This document shows, piece by piece, positions 46,301 to 55,169 of a stretch of 64,000 nucleotides of DNA. The DNA comes from Paenibacillus sp. FSL R5-0623 (GTDB taxonomy: Bacteria > Bacillota > Bacilli > Paenibacillales > Paenibacillaceae): positions 5,642,001-5,706,000 of the forward strand of contig NZ_CP150233.1 of assembly GCF_037974265.1 (NCBI RefSeq), written 5' to 3'. The notes under the pieces were generated by a model that was not told the DNA's origin, searched no databases, and worked only from the letters and a program-made list of their open reading frames with translations. A program made the translations under genes and the position numbers. Position 1 is the first letter of the stretch, and the number at the start of each line of letters is the position of its first letter.

Positions 46301-47353
46301 GTCCTTGCTCGGTGCAAGTACGATGCTGCAAACGCCAATGACCTCTGAGCTCTTCATCATCAAAGGAAGAATAGGCTCATGCTCCAGCATCTCAATGAAC
46401 GGCAGGAAACAGACGTAAAACGGGAGTGCTTTCTCCCCCTTGTTCAACCATTGACGACGCTGTAACATCGTAAATAATTGCTCCATTAATTGAGGTTGAT
46501 ATCCCCGTTCTTCGAACAGATATCTGCCCGAACGGGTGTCGTTCCACACATGCGGAATCCACCTCATCCAGTCCCAATTTTCTCGTTGTATCTTATTCAT
46601 AAATACGGCCATCTTAAGCTCGTCTGGTGCATGATGTGCCGCAAGTTGTGTCACAACAGTACGACAGAACATATTTAGTTCTTCTTCGTCGCCAACAAGC
46701 CCGATAATGCGATATTTACTCAAGTCCAGCAGGGCGGGAGCATTCGTAATTGTAGTGAATTTCTCCGTCATTTCCCTCGCTTTTTCAAGCATCGGATCCT
46801 TCTCGACTCCATTTTGCTTAGGTACCGTAATGTCGAAGTTACTTGGCACGGTTCCAATGCCGACGCGGACTTTCAAGAAGTCAAAATCCTGTGGAATTCG
46901 CTCCCATACCGAAGAGCTTCGCTCCTTGACCATATTGATACAAAATTGTGGATCCAAATGGGTTTGGTGCCAGTTCAAAATCAATTCGTTCTTCCAGTTC
47001 TGCAGCGTTTCCCTGTTCTCATTAATGTGATTGTCGTATAAACGTTCACGATCTTTAATTTTTTTGCGATGCTTTGCTTTATTCTGGAAATGAACTAGGA
47101 CAGGAACAAAATATGAAACGACCATCATACAGAGGGAAATCATCTGTACGGTTACAAATTGCCCATTCCCCCGACTTTGGTAAAAAGTCATCATTGCCGC
47201 CCCACCTGCAACTGTAACCATAATGGGAACCATAATCGAGATAATGTTCAGTTGTGGTGGTTGAGGAAGTGAGGGCGGGGAGAAAATTTCCACTTCCTCT
47301 CCCGATGTTTCTTTAATAATCCTAGGCGATCTCTTATAAAAAAAATGGGACAT
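43319..47353 (-). CDS. essC: EssC/EccC-type FtsK-SpoIIIE ATPase, T7SS motor
   Basis: 1344 residues. Two membrane helices (about 38-58 and 69-92) follow a short N-terminus; there are no FHA domains, unlike staphylococcal EssC. Then a degenerate ATPase-like region and three FtsK/SpoIIIE ATPase modules. Module 1 has Walker A GTTGSGKSE near 497 and Walker B FIVIDEFAQ near 602; module 2 has GMPGTGKTT near 834 and ILVIIDSYV; module 3 has GRMESGKTS near 1118 and VLIMDDVDF. Length and layout match single-chain EccC proteins. Family knowledge: hexameric motor that binds substrates and drives export. ATG 47353 with GAGGAGG upstream. It follows the Tad-like genes with a 30-base gap and the same direction. 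Confidence 0.97.
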   Translation of the reverse strand: MSHFFYKRSPRIIKETSGEEVEIFSPPSLPQPPQLNIISIMVPIMVTVAGGAAMMTFYQSRGNGQFVTVQMISLCMMVVSYFVPVLVHFQNKAKHRKKIKDRERLYDNHINENRETLQNWKNELILNWHQTHLDPQFCINMVKERSSSVWERIPQDFDFLKVRVGIGTVPSNFDITVPKQNGVEKDPMLEKAREMTEKFTTITNAPALLDLSKYRIIGLVGDEEELNMFCRTVVTQLAAHHAPDELKMAVFMNKIQRENWDWMRWIPHVWNDTRSGRYLFEERGYQPQLMEQLFTMLQRRQWLNKGEKALPFYVCFLPFIEMLEHEPILPLMMKSSEVIGVCSIVLAPSKDVLPKECELVIDLHSAEGVMRSTNVTGGSAGDATYAKPKDEIPFVQPFKSDQMTLEQADQFARQIAPYRIKRNSADEIVNVLTLFELFGIQNIEQFHVENNWQKSRYPNTLPFPVGVRGGKKPVLLNLHDKIERKGHGPHGLMAGTTGSGKSEVIQSIIASLAVEYHPHDMAFMLIDYKGGGMSNTFQELPHVIATVTNLEEEGLIERSKVSLKAELKRRQRLFIAAGNVQHIDEYYLTEWKDRDPLPHLFIVIDEFAQLKKDQPEFMSELVSIAAIGRTLGVHLLLATQKPGGVVDDKIWSNSRYKVCLRVQDESDSREMIRIPDAAHITNPGRGFLQVGSNEVFESVQFAWSGAPYRPDQSITQSDRNMYAYELDGRKTKLRDQLELLQETKPAEEKTLSKKQLNVLIEHIAMKAEREGIQRLPGPWLEPLPNHLTLEDLVISSSESGKILNPQVGLIDDVVNQRQFPLRIDLESGHWLIYGMPGTGKTTFIQTLLYSLATETTPNDVNIYALDFGRMLKDYTLLPHVADVIQDDQEEKMNRLFNYLEETISKRKTLFAETGVKSRLSYCAETGNTLPAILVIIDSYVSFRGQFEKLHEKLDPLLREGPGLGIYFVATINRISDMLERIRSNFPNAVSYMLADAGDYNYAVGRLNKAPTQMPEGRAFVKGTIPPYEFQTALSINAVNESSRAKLLREQFAVIDASCTTAKPESIRVLPEVIAIPEVLKDINIVSDPTLPVHMNIDSLRMLGWDMEADGPYFIVAGRMESGKTSLLVTIGLISAMKYSTDELELYLCDFRRTPQGLGALKELNHTAAFATNEATMEEMIENLRTKLEERVADPDEFAPKMVLIMDDVDFLAKRISRTITGHLEYITRNGREHGVFIIVSGQANAINRNYDEWMKEIKSGQIGWLLGTAESTDTELFNIKVPYVSGSRVLPDGEGYYIKRKFVSVKAVHAFANGVAQVEEQVAEINRNAVLVVNSDIKGKKTHI

Positions 47354-47383
47354 GCTCAGTCTGCCTCCTCTTCAACGTATTTT

Positions 47384-48367
47384 TTAGCGATTCATGCAGC
47401 CCTTCGGATAATAACCTGCTGCTGCTGCATCTCTTTCACTTGAGAAGGTCTCATCTTCCCGATAACCATAAGAACATGTACTAGGGTAATAATATTTAAT
47501 ACCGGTTGTCAGATCGACAGCGCCTTTAATCTCTGTTTTCTTGACCAGTCGGCCTCCACCAAGAGCATAGTTGTTATAGAATTGGTCCCCTATCGGAATT
47601 CCTTGGATAAATGCCATAATTCCAATGTCATCGATGGAGTTGATCCATTCTTCCTGTGAAATTTGTGGAAGGCTAAAGGTATAATGGACCCCGTACCGAG
47701 TCGCATACTCATTATGTTTGTTTATATAATAAGCCAGATCCTGTTGAATACTTTTCACGATGACACTTTTTCGCATCGCTTCAAAATTGGCTGCATTGTC
47801 TAATAAAGGAATGTTGGTTGTGCCCTCCAAATCTTCACGGAACCCTTCAACCCAAGCCTTTGCGTAAGAATCATACGCATATACATAACTGTCCAACGTG
47901 AAATTAATACTGTTACCTCTGTCGTCCGAGTACGAATATGGTTTCTTCGGTCTCCACATATGCTTGAATACCCTTTCGCTATTGGCATCCCTGTACTCAT
48001 CCACTGCGTACAAGTCATAGCCATCGTAATCAATGACGGCAACTGCTGGAATATATCCGGCAAGAGCCCCCTGTCTAACAGGATCATTGACAACATCAAA
48101 ATTCAAATAGAGTGTGCGAAAGAAAGTGTCCAGCGCTCTCTCTTTATTCGCAAAGAAGAATTTTCTCGACTGATAACCCGCCTCATATTCTTGAAGTACA
48201 TTCATATTTAACATTTGAGAAGCATCCTGAACTGCAGTATGCAGTGAAGCTGAATATTGATCAGATAAGGCCTGAGCCGTTTTTTGGTCTCCTGTTCGAA
48301 AATCCATGACGAGATAAAAAGGGACAAAGATACAGATAAACAATATCGCCAGATTAGTAATCTTCAT
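47384..48367 (-). CDS. Membrane-anchored exported protein of the Tad-like cluster
   Basis: 327 residues, one N-terminal membrane helix (LAILFICIFVPFYLV), then a large extracytoplasmic part. ATG overlaps the preceding gene by 14 bases. No family recognised; the size, single anchor and place at the end of the pilin-like genes recall TadG-type proteins. The C-terminus carries two cysteines (STCSYG, KGCMN) that could form a disulfide outside the cell. Confidence 0.75.
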   Translation of the reverse strand: MKITNLAILFICIFVPFYLVMDFRTGDQKTAQALSDQYSASLHTAVQDASQMLNMNVLQEYEAGYQSRKFFFANKERALDTFFRTLYLNFDVVNDPVRQGALAGYIPAVAVIDYDGYDLYAVDEYRDANSERVFKHMWRPKKPYSYSDDRGNSINFTLDSYVYAYDSYAKAWVEGFREDLEGTTNIPLLDNAANFEAMRKSVIVKSIQQDLAYYINKHNEYATRYGVHYTFSLPQISQEEWINSIDDIGIMAFIQGIPIGDQFYNNYALGGGRLVKKTEIKGAVDLTTGIKYYYPSTCSYGYREDETFSSERDAAAAGYYPKGCMNR

Positions 48368-48902
48368 TGATTACCATTCCTCCGTAAGGAACATAGACCT
48401 TAACGTTGCCGTCCGTGATGCCTCCAGTAAAAACATCACTCAGAATTGTTGCCATAGTACGATTAACATTTTTCACTTTCACGGTAAAGAAGTCACCTAC
48501 CGCCATGACATATCTACGATCGATATCAGATGCTGGGCTATTGGGAAACAACCTCTGCATAATTTCCTGATTGTAATGACCATCGAAGTAGGTCGTGAAA
48601 CTATCACGGAATGTAGCCGGATTAGCCGGATCAGTATATTCCGGATTGTATTTCTTGTGTAAATGTTCCATCTGGATGTCATACTGATTCCCCGTAGCTC
48701 CGAGCTTTTGGTTAAACTCTAGATACATCTCAGGAGTGATATACCCCTTGGTTCTAGCGGAATCCACGAATGTAGTCACAGCTGAGTGGATAACGATCTG
48801 AGACAAGTCATCCTGTCTTTGAGCCTGTTGGTACAACGGATACAAGAATAACAACACGATGGCAATGAACATGCCTAATATTTTGGAGAAAGAGTTTTCC
48901 AC
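48354..48902 (-). CDS. Membrane-anchored pilus-like protein
   Basis: 182 residues with an N-terminal membrane helix (ILGMFIAIVLLFLYPLY) and an extracytoplasmic domain. The size and anchor resemble TadE-type minor pilins, but no diagnostic motif is visible. It overlaps the next gene, and the upstream neighbour ends 13 bases before its start. Confidence 0.7.
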   Translation of the reverse strand: MENSFSKILGMFIAIVLLFLYPLYQQAQRQDDLSQIVIHSAVTTFVDSARTKGYITPEMYLEFNQKLGATGNQYDIQMEHLHKKYNPEYTDPANPATFRDSFTTYFDGHYNQEIMQRLFPNSPASDIDRRYVMAVGDFFTVKVKNVNRTMATILSDVFTGGITDGNVKVYVPYGGMVINEDY

Positions 48903-48915
48903 ACTAGCTCACCCT

Positions 48916-49296
48916 TTATGTAAAAACAATGGTTTGTACTTTGCCTTGACTGTCTCGAATATATGAAACAACATAGGTTCGATTAAGATCGATTCCTGAT
49001 ACATCAATACTTTCAATATCATCTGAACTATAGAAGTATTTATTAACTACACGAATATTGGCGTCCAAGGTTTTCATTTGTCTTATGCTTTGAAGAACCT
49101 CTGCACCCGTGTAGGTAACTTGCTCTGTAATTTCAAGACTTGTGAACAACCTTCGCTCTTCATTTACCGCAGATTCATGCGTAACGTTAACTGCCGCATC
49201 CTGAGACTGAATGCCTCCAAGAGCGAACATGCAAGCGATAATTACGATGCTGATCTCAGCCGCAACTAATATGAACTTTTCCACTGTTTCGCTCAT
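48916..49296 (-). CDS. Short pilin-like membrane protein 3
   Basis: 126 residues: N-terminal hydrophobic helix (ISIVIIACMFALGGI) followed by SQDAA, as in the two upstream paralogues, then TGAEVLQSIRQMK, which matches GSQVLNAVRQY of those proteins. A shorter, diverged third member of the same family. No classical prepilin cleavage site, but the helix-first design fits a small pilin or pseudopilin. Confidence 0.7.
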   Translation of the reverse strand: MSETVEKFILVAAEISIVIIACMFALGGIQSQDAAVNVTHESAVNEERRLFTSLEITEQVTYTGAEVLQSIRQMKTLDANIRVVNKYFYSSDDIESIDVSGIDLNRTYVVSYIRDSQGKVQTIVFT

Positions 49297-49328
49297 TGGA
49301 GACCTCCTTAGACTTAAGTCAAGATTTT

Positions 49329-49832
49329 CTACCGTTGCTGTTCAAACTTTATACCCCTGATCATATTATTGTCATCTCGAACTATACTAGAAATGAATTT
49401 TCCACTGGGATTGATATATTGAATGTTAGATTGTAATTCAGCATAGTATAGGGATGTTCTCTTCGTAGTATCCAGTGATGTGACTACTCCTCTTGCATCC
49501 AGATTGAATTGTTGACCATAAAATGTGCCTGAAGTACTAGTATCTTGATAATATTGTTTGCCCGTTATTACCTGTATGCCAAATTCATCTTGATTCACAT
49601 ACTGCCTGATCGCATTAAGAACTTGGCTTCCTGACAGTACAGTATTATTGTAAGTGTTATACTCTGTGTCTGATAGTTGAGTAGTTATCGCGGCCATCTT
49701 TGTCTGTCCCTGTTTTGCTGCATCCTGCGATGAAATCGTAATAATAACTACAATCGTAATCAACATAATGGTTAGGAATATACCCGCTGCTACCCTTATA
49801 CCGACGCCTGTATTCTCTTCCAACGTATTCAT
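49329..49832 (-). CDS. Short pilin-like membrane protein 2
   Basis: 167 residues, N-terminal GVGIRVAAGIFLTIMLITIV membrane helix and a C-terminal domain ending YINPSG, SSIVRDDNNMIRGIKFEQQ. Its first 75 residues are nearly identical to the upstream gene, and about the first 200 bases are conserved too, so this is a recent tandem duplication or gene conversion with diverging exposed domains. Confidence 0.75.
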   Translation of the reverse strand: MNTLEENTGVGIRVAAGIFLTIMLITIVVIITISSQDAAKQGQTKMAAITTQLSDTEYNTYNNTVLSGSQVLNAIRQYVNQDEFGIQVITGKQYYQDTSTSGTFYGQQFNLDARGVVTSLDTTKRTSLYYAELQSNIQYINPSGKFISSIVRDDNNMIRGIKFEQQR

Positions 49833-49861
49833 TCCTCTCTTTTGTTTATTTCAGATAAAAA

Positions 49862-50332
49862 CTATTCCTGTTCAAAAATTATTCCTCTAATCATGTTATT
49901 CTTATCCCTCACAATAGAGGATCTGAATTTCCCACTAGGATTAATATATTCATTGGCCGATTGCTTCTCAGCATTAACAAGGCTCAAAGTACCACCACTA
50001 TTGGGAGTTATCTCTCCGATGTTGTTAAATACATCTCCGTAAAATGTACCCACAGTATTTCTTTGTTTCCCCGTAATAACCTGAACACCGAATTGCTCCT
50101 GATTCATATATTGCCGTACTGCATTCAGAACCTGACTACCCGATAATGTGGTATTGCTATACGTCTGATACTCCGTATCCGACAACTGCGTCGTGATTGC
50201 AGCCATCTTTGTCTGTCCCTGTTTTGCCGCATCTTGCGATGAAATCGTAATAATAACTACAATTGTAATCAACATGATGGTGAGGAATATACCGGCTGCG
50301 ACCCGTATACCGACGCCTGTATTTTCTTCCAT
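49862..50332 (-). CDS. Short pilin-like membrane protein 1
   Basis: 156 residues, same anchor as protein 2 and the same SGSQVLNAVRQY and YINPSGKFRSS blocks; the middle part differs. It follows the TadB/TadC-like membrane gene by 18 bases with a normal ribosome site. Likely subunits of a pilus-like or pseudopilus structure assembled by the neighbouring TadA-type ATPase (inference). Confidence 0.75.
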   Translation of the reverse strand: MEENTGVGIRVAAGIFLTIMLITIVVIITISSQDAAKQGQTKMAAITTQLSDTEYQTYSNTTLSGSQVLNAVRQYMNQEQFGVQVITGKQRNTVGTFYGDVFNNIGEITPNSGGTLSLVNAEKQSANEYINPSGKFRSSIVRDKNNMIRGIIFEQE

Positions 50333-50350
50333 GAAAAAATCAATCCCCTC

Positions 50351-52423
50351 TTAAATGGTTTGTAATTGTGTTGATATATCACTTAGTTGTTTGAATGACA
50401 TGTAGAGGAATGGGAAGACCAGATATAGTGCAATCAGCAGTGCACCTGGTGTCCAGCCAAATAACTTGCCATACGATGTTTTCTTTCGAATCAAACGCTC
50501 CAAACGCTCTTTCTTCTGCTCAGCATAGTACTCTTGTTCCATCTCCAGATCGTCAAACGCTTCACGTAATGATAGCTTATCTACCGCTTGCATTAGACGT
50601 TTCACGATTCTACCAAACGAATCAAACGGCGCATCCGATTTCAGCATTTTCAAGGCTTCCTCTGCACCACTATCATAATTGAGCAGACATTTTTGTAGCG
50701 CTGGTCTGAAAATAATACTGTATCGTTCCATCCACTCAAGTACGGTCTCCACAGAGATCCGTTCAAATTCACACAGAATCGAGATTAACACATGGAATTG
50801 GTCCACTTCATTTTGCATTTCCAATGCGCGTAACCGACGCTGAAATTGTAAAATCCATATGGTGATGTAATACCCTGTAACTCCAAAGCCTATAGCGATA
50901 AGGAGTTCCCACCATTTTAGATACTCATTGTTCACAACGGTTACTTTACCGATAATCCGATTGACAGTATTATTCATAGCCACATCTGTTAATGGCTCAT
51001 TTGAATGAGTTTCTATGGACTGAACAACCTGTTCTCGCGTCAAATCTTTATTTGTCCGAAGATCTTCGATAATTTGGTTGTCCATTGTCGTTACCTTATT
51101 AGCACGCTCCAATTCATCCGCATTCATATATCCAAGAATGTTCGTTGCTTCTGACGTCGGTTTGCTGAATATATGATGTACGCTGTTGTAATGTAAGAAC
51201 ACAGAGAACACAATTACACCAATAAACGCGGAGACAGAGATAACGATTCGGTGGATATACAACCATTCCAATGTTAGATGAGAGTTTGCCTCTTTGAGGA
51301 GCATGTTGGTTCGATGATGCTTCCTCGTATTTGGAGATGGGACCAATCGATCCACGATCCACTTGACCCAAGACCATGAATATGCTTTCTTTTCCCACTC
51401 TTTTCGCGGACCTTTAGCTACATATTTGGCTTCATCATTCTCCGATAATTTACGAATTAGCAAGTAACAGATTACAGCTGAAGCGTATATGAACATTCGA
51501 ACTAAAAAACCAATTCTGCTGTCATAGAACTCTGTCGTAATTGGAAAATAGTTTTCCGCCCAACGCTGTAACGGAAACGACAGCAGGATTGGAATAAGTG
51601 CAAGTAAGGTCAATCCGCCTAATTTGTAACGTAATTTTTGCCTTCTCATCAGGTCATATCTGATCTCTTGCACGAATTTATTAATGGCATTCAGATACAT
51701 GGAGCCCTTTTGAACGTTGCGGTCACCGTACTCCATAATCAAATGAGACACTCCGGAAAAAACTTTCAAATAACGGTTAGGCGCAACCGCATAGTATTTT
51801 TCCAGCTCTCGAGCAGGATCCTTGGATGTTAATACTTCGTGAATCCTCTCTGTCTGGAGCTTGATGTCATGTGGTGACGATTGTGCAGCCTGGTACAAGG
51901 CCTCATCAACCATCCGCACTTCCTGATAATGATGACGATCATCCTCCAGAACGTTCGAGAACTGTTTTAACAGACGATCTTCAACCCGGTTCACAAAAAT
52001 ATCAATGCACAATTCGTTTATAACGATAGCTGCTAACGCTCCAAAGAATAATGCCATCCAACTTTTACTGATTATTGCCAGTACAATAAGACCAATAATG
52101 ATAGATCCTAGCGTCAAATAGGTAATTCGCATCGTTTCTTTACGCAATGAATACTCATCGTAGGTGTTGATCGCAGTCAGACGTTTACGAATCTTCAGAA
52201 TCTGTGACTTGACGATCGGAACCTTGATCAGTTGATGATATGATTTCTGGTAAAACACCAACAATTGTCTTGGTGTTTTTCCTGTTACATTTTTAGAAGA
52301 AGGCCATACATTCTCACGATTCTTCTTCCGCTTGCGATCTTTGAGAATTAGATAAAGAAGTATTCCGCCCGAAATAAGCAGAGCACCGCCTGCAATGGCA
52401 AAGATCCATATCCATTTATTCAT
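50351..52423 (-). CDS. Fused TadB-TadC-like platform membrane protein
   Basis: 690 residues from ATG 52423, overlapping the ATPase stop in ATGA; an upstream ATG at 52438 is within the ATPase gene. N-terminal helix, then two regions of type II secretion F (T2SF) character separated by membrane helices: about residues 165-310 and 540-650, the latter ending in a membrane pair (GALLIALYLVFPFLYMSF). Tad systems normally have separate TadB and TadC; one protein with both halves is a plausible fusion. Inner-membrane platform of a pilus-type machine by family knowledge. Confidence 0.8.
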   Translation of the reverse strand: MNKWIWIFAIAGGALLISGGILLYLILKDRKRKKNRENVWPSSKNVTGKTPRQLLVFYQKSYHQLIKVPIVKSQILKIRKRLTAINTYDEYSLRKETMRITYLTLGSIIIGLIVLAIISKSWMALFFGALAAIVINELCIDIFVNRVEDRLLKQFSNVLEDDRHHYQEVRMVDEALYQAAQSSPHDIKLQTERIHEVLTSKDPARELEKYYAVAPNRYLKVFSGVSHLIMEYGDRNVQKGSMYLNAINKFVQEIRYDLMRRQKLRYKLGGLTLLALIPILLSFPLQRWAENYFPITTEFYDSRIGFLVRMFIYASAVICYLLIRKLSENDEAKYVAKGPRKEWEKKAYSWSWVKWIVDRLVPSPNTRKHHRTNMLLKEANSHLTLEWLYIHRIVISVSAFIGVIVFSVFLHYNSVHHIFSKPTSEATNILGYMNADELERANKVTTMDNQIIEDLRTNKDLTREQVVQSIETHSNEPLTDVAMNNTVNRIIGKVTVVNNEYLKWWELLIAIGFGVTGYYITIWILQFQRRLRALEMQNEVDQFHVLISILCEFERISVETVLEWMERYSIIFRPALQKCLLNYDSGAEEALKMLKSDAPFDSFGRIVKRLMQAVDKLSLREAFDDLEMEQEYYAEQKKERLERLIRKKTSYGKLFGWTPGALLIALYLVFPFLYMSFKQLSDISTQLQTI

Positions 52424-54327
52424 TGAGCCTGCCCCCAATGCGCATTCAGAAACTGCCCGAAGTTCTCACGATCTTCCTCGTTCATGTTAAACAACATTTT
52501 TTCGATTTTTTCAGGAGAGATTGGAGACACAGCAACGTATTCACCATTACGGTATTCAATGATATTTCGTGCATTCCATACTCTTCCACTATTTCTTCTG
52601 TACACTTCTCTTTGAAGATTGACCAAGGCATCCAACTTACTCTCAATAGAATCACCTTTGGATAACACTTCTTCATGCTCCAACGTATCCGATTCAAATC
52701 GAACAGGTGTGATCTCAGTTATTCGCTCAATGTAACGTTTACCGTTCATTTCCTTACGCATGTGAACATCCCATTGCACCGCATTTGCTACCTGTTCTTC
52801 TGCGATACGCTCATTCTGGAACACACCGGTTTTGAGCAATGAGTTCCGCAAAGACCATACCAATTCACGTGCAGAGGTCGCATGATGTGTAAAGATCGTA
52901 AACAGACTTGCTACCTGCGACATCTGTATCATCCAAGCTGCCACGGGATCCGTAGCGACTTCCCCCAGAATGTTTACAGAACCGTCCGTTTTCTTCTGAA
53001 GGTCTAGTCCAGCTTGTCCGGCAATGTTCTCGGTTTCTCGCAATGCCAGTGAGTTACGTTGTGGATATAGTCTTCTTAGATGCAGCTCAAATGTCATCTC
53101 TTGAATCCTCAAAGTTAACGTAGCGTATATGTATTTAACTGAGGCCATGACCAAAGATGTCTTTCCTGAACCCTGAGGTCCAGTAAATGCAGTAACCTGC
53201 GCACCTTTCATCAGGTACTTAATCATATCTCTAGCTAATTCAGCATTTACGGCATCTTTGGATGAGATCAGATGATCCAATTTCATATTTGGTAGATCAA
53301 ACTTCCTAACAAAAAATGCCCAACTCTCTGCAAACGGCGGTCGAACAACCACGACCCTGGATCCATCTTTCATTTCATTGACTTTAAAACCGTTCGTCTC
53401 CGTTAGTTGACCTGGATTGTCATACTTATAGATGTTCTGACATACCCTTTTCAATTCTAGGTCGGTTTCAAAACTTAAAAACGATAAATGTATAGATTTA
53501 CCTCGAAAGAAAATCCATACGCTCTGGTACCCTGGATACTTATATTGCTTCATTCCTTGCAGTAATGAAATCTCATCTTCCACAATCTGCATATTGGTTG
53601 GAACACCTGATACCCCACCAGATACACCATCAATGGACATATCACGAATTTCGTCAATAACGCCAAACCCTTTATAATGCTGGTATACACGCTGCACAAC
53701 GATAGCTAACTTATCATCAAACTCCAAACCACCACGTGCTTCTTTGACAAAAATGGAGTCAATCTCATCACCCGTAATTACATATGAATCTACCGTTCCA
53801 TCTTCAATAACTTTTTTTGGTTGATCCAATTGATACTTATCGATTAACTTGGATAGACCTTGAAATCCGTGCTTCTTTTTATATAAATGAAGCAAAATAT
53901 CAAATTTATCTTGTTGTGTTAATTGATCTTCATCCTCAAAAGGAATGATTCTATCGATATTATCATCGTTAAAACCATAATTACGTTCCAAAAGATCAGA
54001 TATAAATTGCTTAAGATAAATCTTCTCTTGTATGTCACCTGAAGTCGCATTTTTCATGGCACTTCTTAGCTCAGCTACAACTCCCAGACGACGATTGTAT
54101 TCCTCGCTTGTCATTCCCATATCCAACAAGTTACTGTTTACGTACTCATTAATCATGGTTTTAACGTATTCAAGAAGATAATCAAATTGGAACCGTTCTT
54201 CATTTTCATTTTTCTGACGTGTTCCAACCTGACCAGGTTTTCTGTTCAGCTTCAAGAATAAATACGCAATTAAAACAGCTACGATCAAAACAATTGCGAG
54301 GAAATTAATGGTGAAATTCAGTCCCAT
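52420..54327 (-). CDS. tadA: TadA/CpaF-type secretion ATPase with N-terminal anchor
   Basis: 635 residues. Start ATG 54327 has GAGGGA seven bases upstream; an earlier TTG at 54345 overlaps the previous gene. Walker A TGPQGSGKTS near residue 385. The Walker B region ILGEVATDPVAAW near 455 and FTIFTHHATSARELV follow the type II/IV secretion ATPase pattern. Unusually, residues about 5-30 form a membrane helix (INFLAIVLIVAVLIAYLFL); known TadA/CpaF proteins are soluble. It probably energises the platform protein next to it. Confidence 0.92.
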   Translation of the reverse strand: MGLNFTINFLAIVLIVAVLIAYLFLKLNRKPGQVGTRQKNENEERFQFDYLLEYVKTMINEYVNSNLLDMGMTSEEYNRRLGVVAELRSAMKNATSGDIQEKIYLKQFISDLLERNYGFNDDNIDRIIPFEDEDQLTQQDKFDILLHLYKKKHGFQGLSKLIDKYQLDQPKKVIEDGTVDSYVITGDEIDSIFVKEARGGLEFDDKLAIVVQRVYQHYKGFGVIDEIRDMSIDGVSGGVSGVPTNMQIVEDEISLLQGMKQYKYPGYQSVWIFFRGKSIHLSFLSFETDLELKRVCQNIYKYDNPGQLTETNGFKVNEMKDGSRVVVVRPPFAESWAFFVRKFDLPNMKLDHLISSKDAVNAELARDMIKYLMKGAQVTAFTGPQGSGKTSLVMASVKYIYATLTLRIQEMTFELHLRRLYPQRNSLALRETENIAGQAGLDLQKKTDGSVNILGEVATDPVAAWMIQMSQVASLFTIFTHHATSARELVWSLRNSLLKTGVFQNERIAEEQVANAVQWDVHMRKEMNGKRYIERITEITPVRFESDTLEHEEVLSKGDSIESKLDALVNLQREVYRRNSGRVWNARNIIEYRNGEYVAVSPISPEKIEKMLFNMNEEDRENFGQFLNAHWGQAQ

Positions 54328-54328
54328 C

Positions 54329-55168
54329 TTAATTCCCTCTTTCAATTCGCTTCAGTTTGGTGTTAATACCAATCTCATGCAGTATTGTTTTTGCAGCACG
54401 GCCAACTTCCTGTATGAAGTAATGATTTTCATGACTGCTGCCGACAAATCGATTTCTAGCAAAGAAACCTTTAATGTCACCATCATTTAAATGATCTTTG
54501 AAGCTTGTATTATAGGGAATTGTCAATATAGGAGCTTTGAGCTTGTACTTGTTGGCTATATTTTTGATCTTATATTTTGACATAGGATCATACTGCGTCA
54601 TAAGAAGCAGATGTGGCTTTTCTTCAAGTACCTCTGGCCAATGCTTCCTTTGATTGTCAAAATATTTTTCTAGTACACTTATATTTTGATTCACACAGAT
54701 AACCACCAAATCTGCATCCCTGATCAGGCTGTTAGAGACCTCGTTATCCTGCCCACTTCTAGCATCCAAAAGTGAAATGCCATAGTATTCTGCCGCCATA
54801 CGAAATACCATATTCACAGCTTCGATCGAACCCTGTTGTGGTCGATTAAGACGTTCACTTCCCCAAAGAAGGTCCAAACGATTCCGCTCTACCATTAGTG
54901 TATAATTTTTAACACTATTGCGTTCAAGCTTACTGCTCTTCGCAACACGCTCTAATGAGTCGAGCCCCAATCCACCAATGGCAAAAAATTGCCGATTATA
55001 TTGATTAATTGTTTTATTGAAAAACCGCTCCATATCCCCGTCCGTCCGCTGCGGCTGAGATACTAAAGTTCTCACATCATACTCCAACCCGATAAATGCA
55101 GCCAAAGCAGCGGTTGCACTGGTTACGCCTAATCCATGCTGCATACCCCATAATGCAATTTTACCCAT
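54329..55168 (-). CDS. ParA/MinD-like protein, degenerate Walker A (second)
   Basis: 279 residues from ATG 55168 with AAAGGAG at normal distance; the longer frame to 55228 lies in the upstream gene. The N-terminus MGKIALWGMQHGLGVTSATA has the shape of the deviant Walker A of ParA-type ATPases but lacks the signature lysines. Later strands (GISLLDARSGQDNEVSN, DLVVICVNQ) fit the fold. Probably a non-hydrolysing relative of TadZ/CpaE that positions the machine (inference). Confidence 0.75.
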   Translation of the reverse strand: MGKIALWGMQHGLGVTSATAALAAFIGLEYDVRTLVSQPQRTDGDMERFFNKTINQYNRQFFAIGGLGLDSLERVAKSSKLERNSVKNYTLMVERNRLDLLWGSERLNRPQQGSIEAVNMVFRMAAEYYGISLLDARSGQDNEVSNSLIRDADLVVICVNQNISVLEKYFDNQRKHWPEVLEEKPHLLLMTQYDPMSKYKIKNIANKYKLKAPILTIPYNTSFKDHLNDGDIKGFFARNRFVGSSHENHYFIQEVGRAAKTILHEIGINTKLKRIERGN

Positions 55169-55169
55169 G

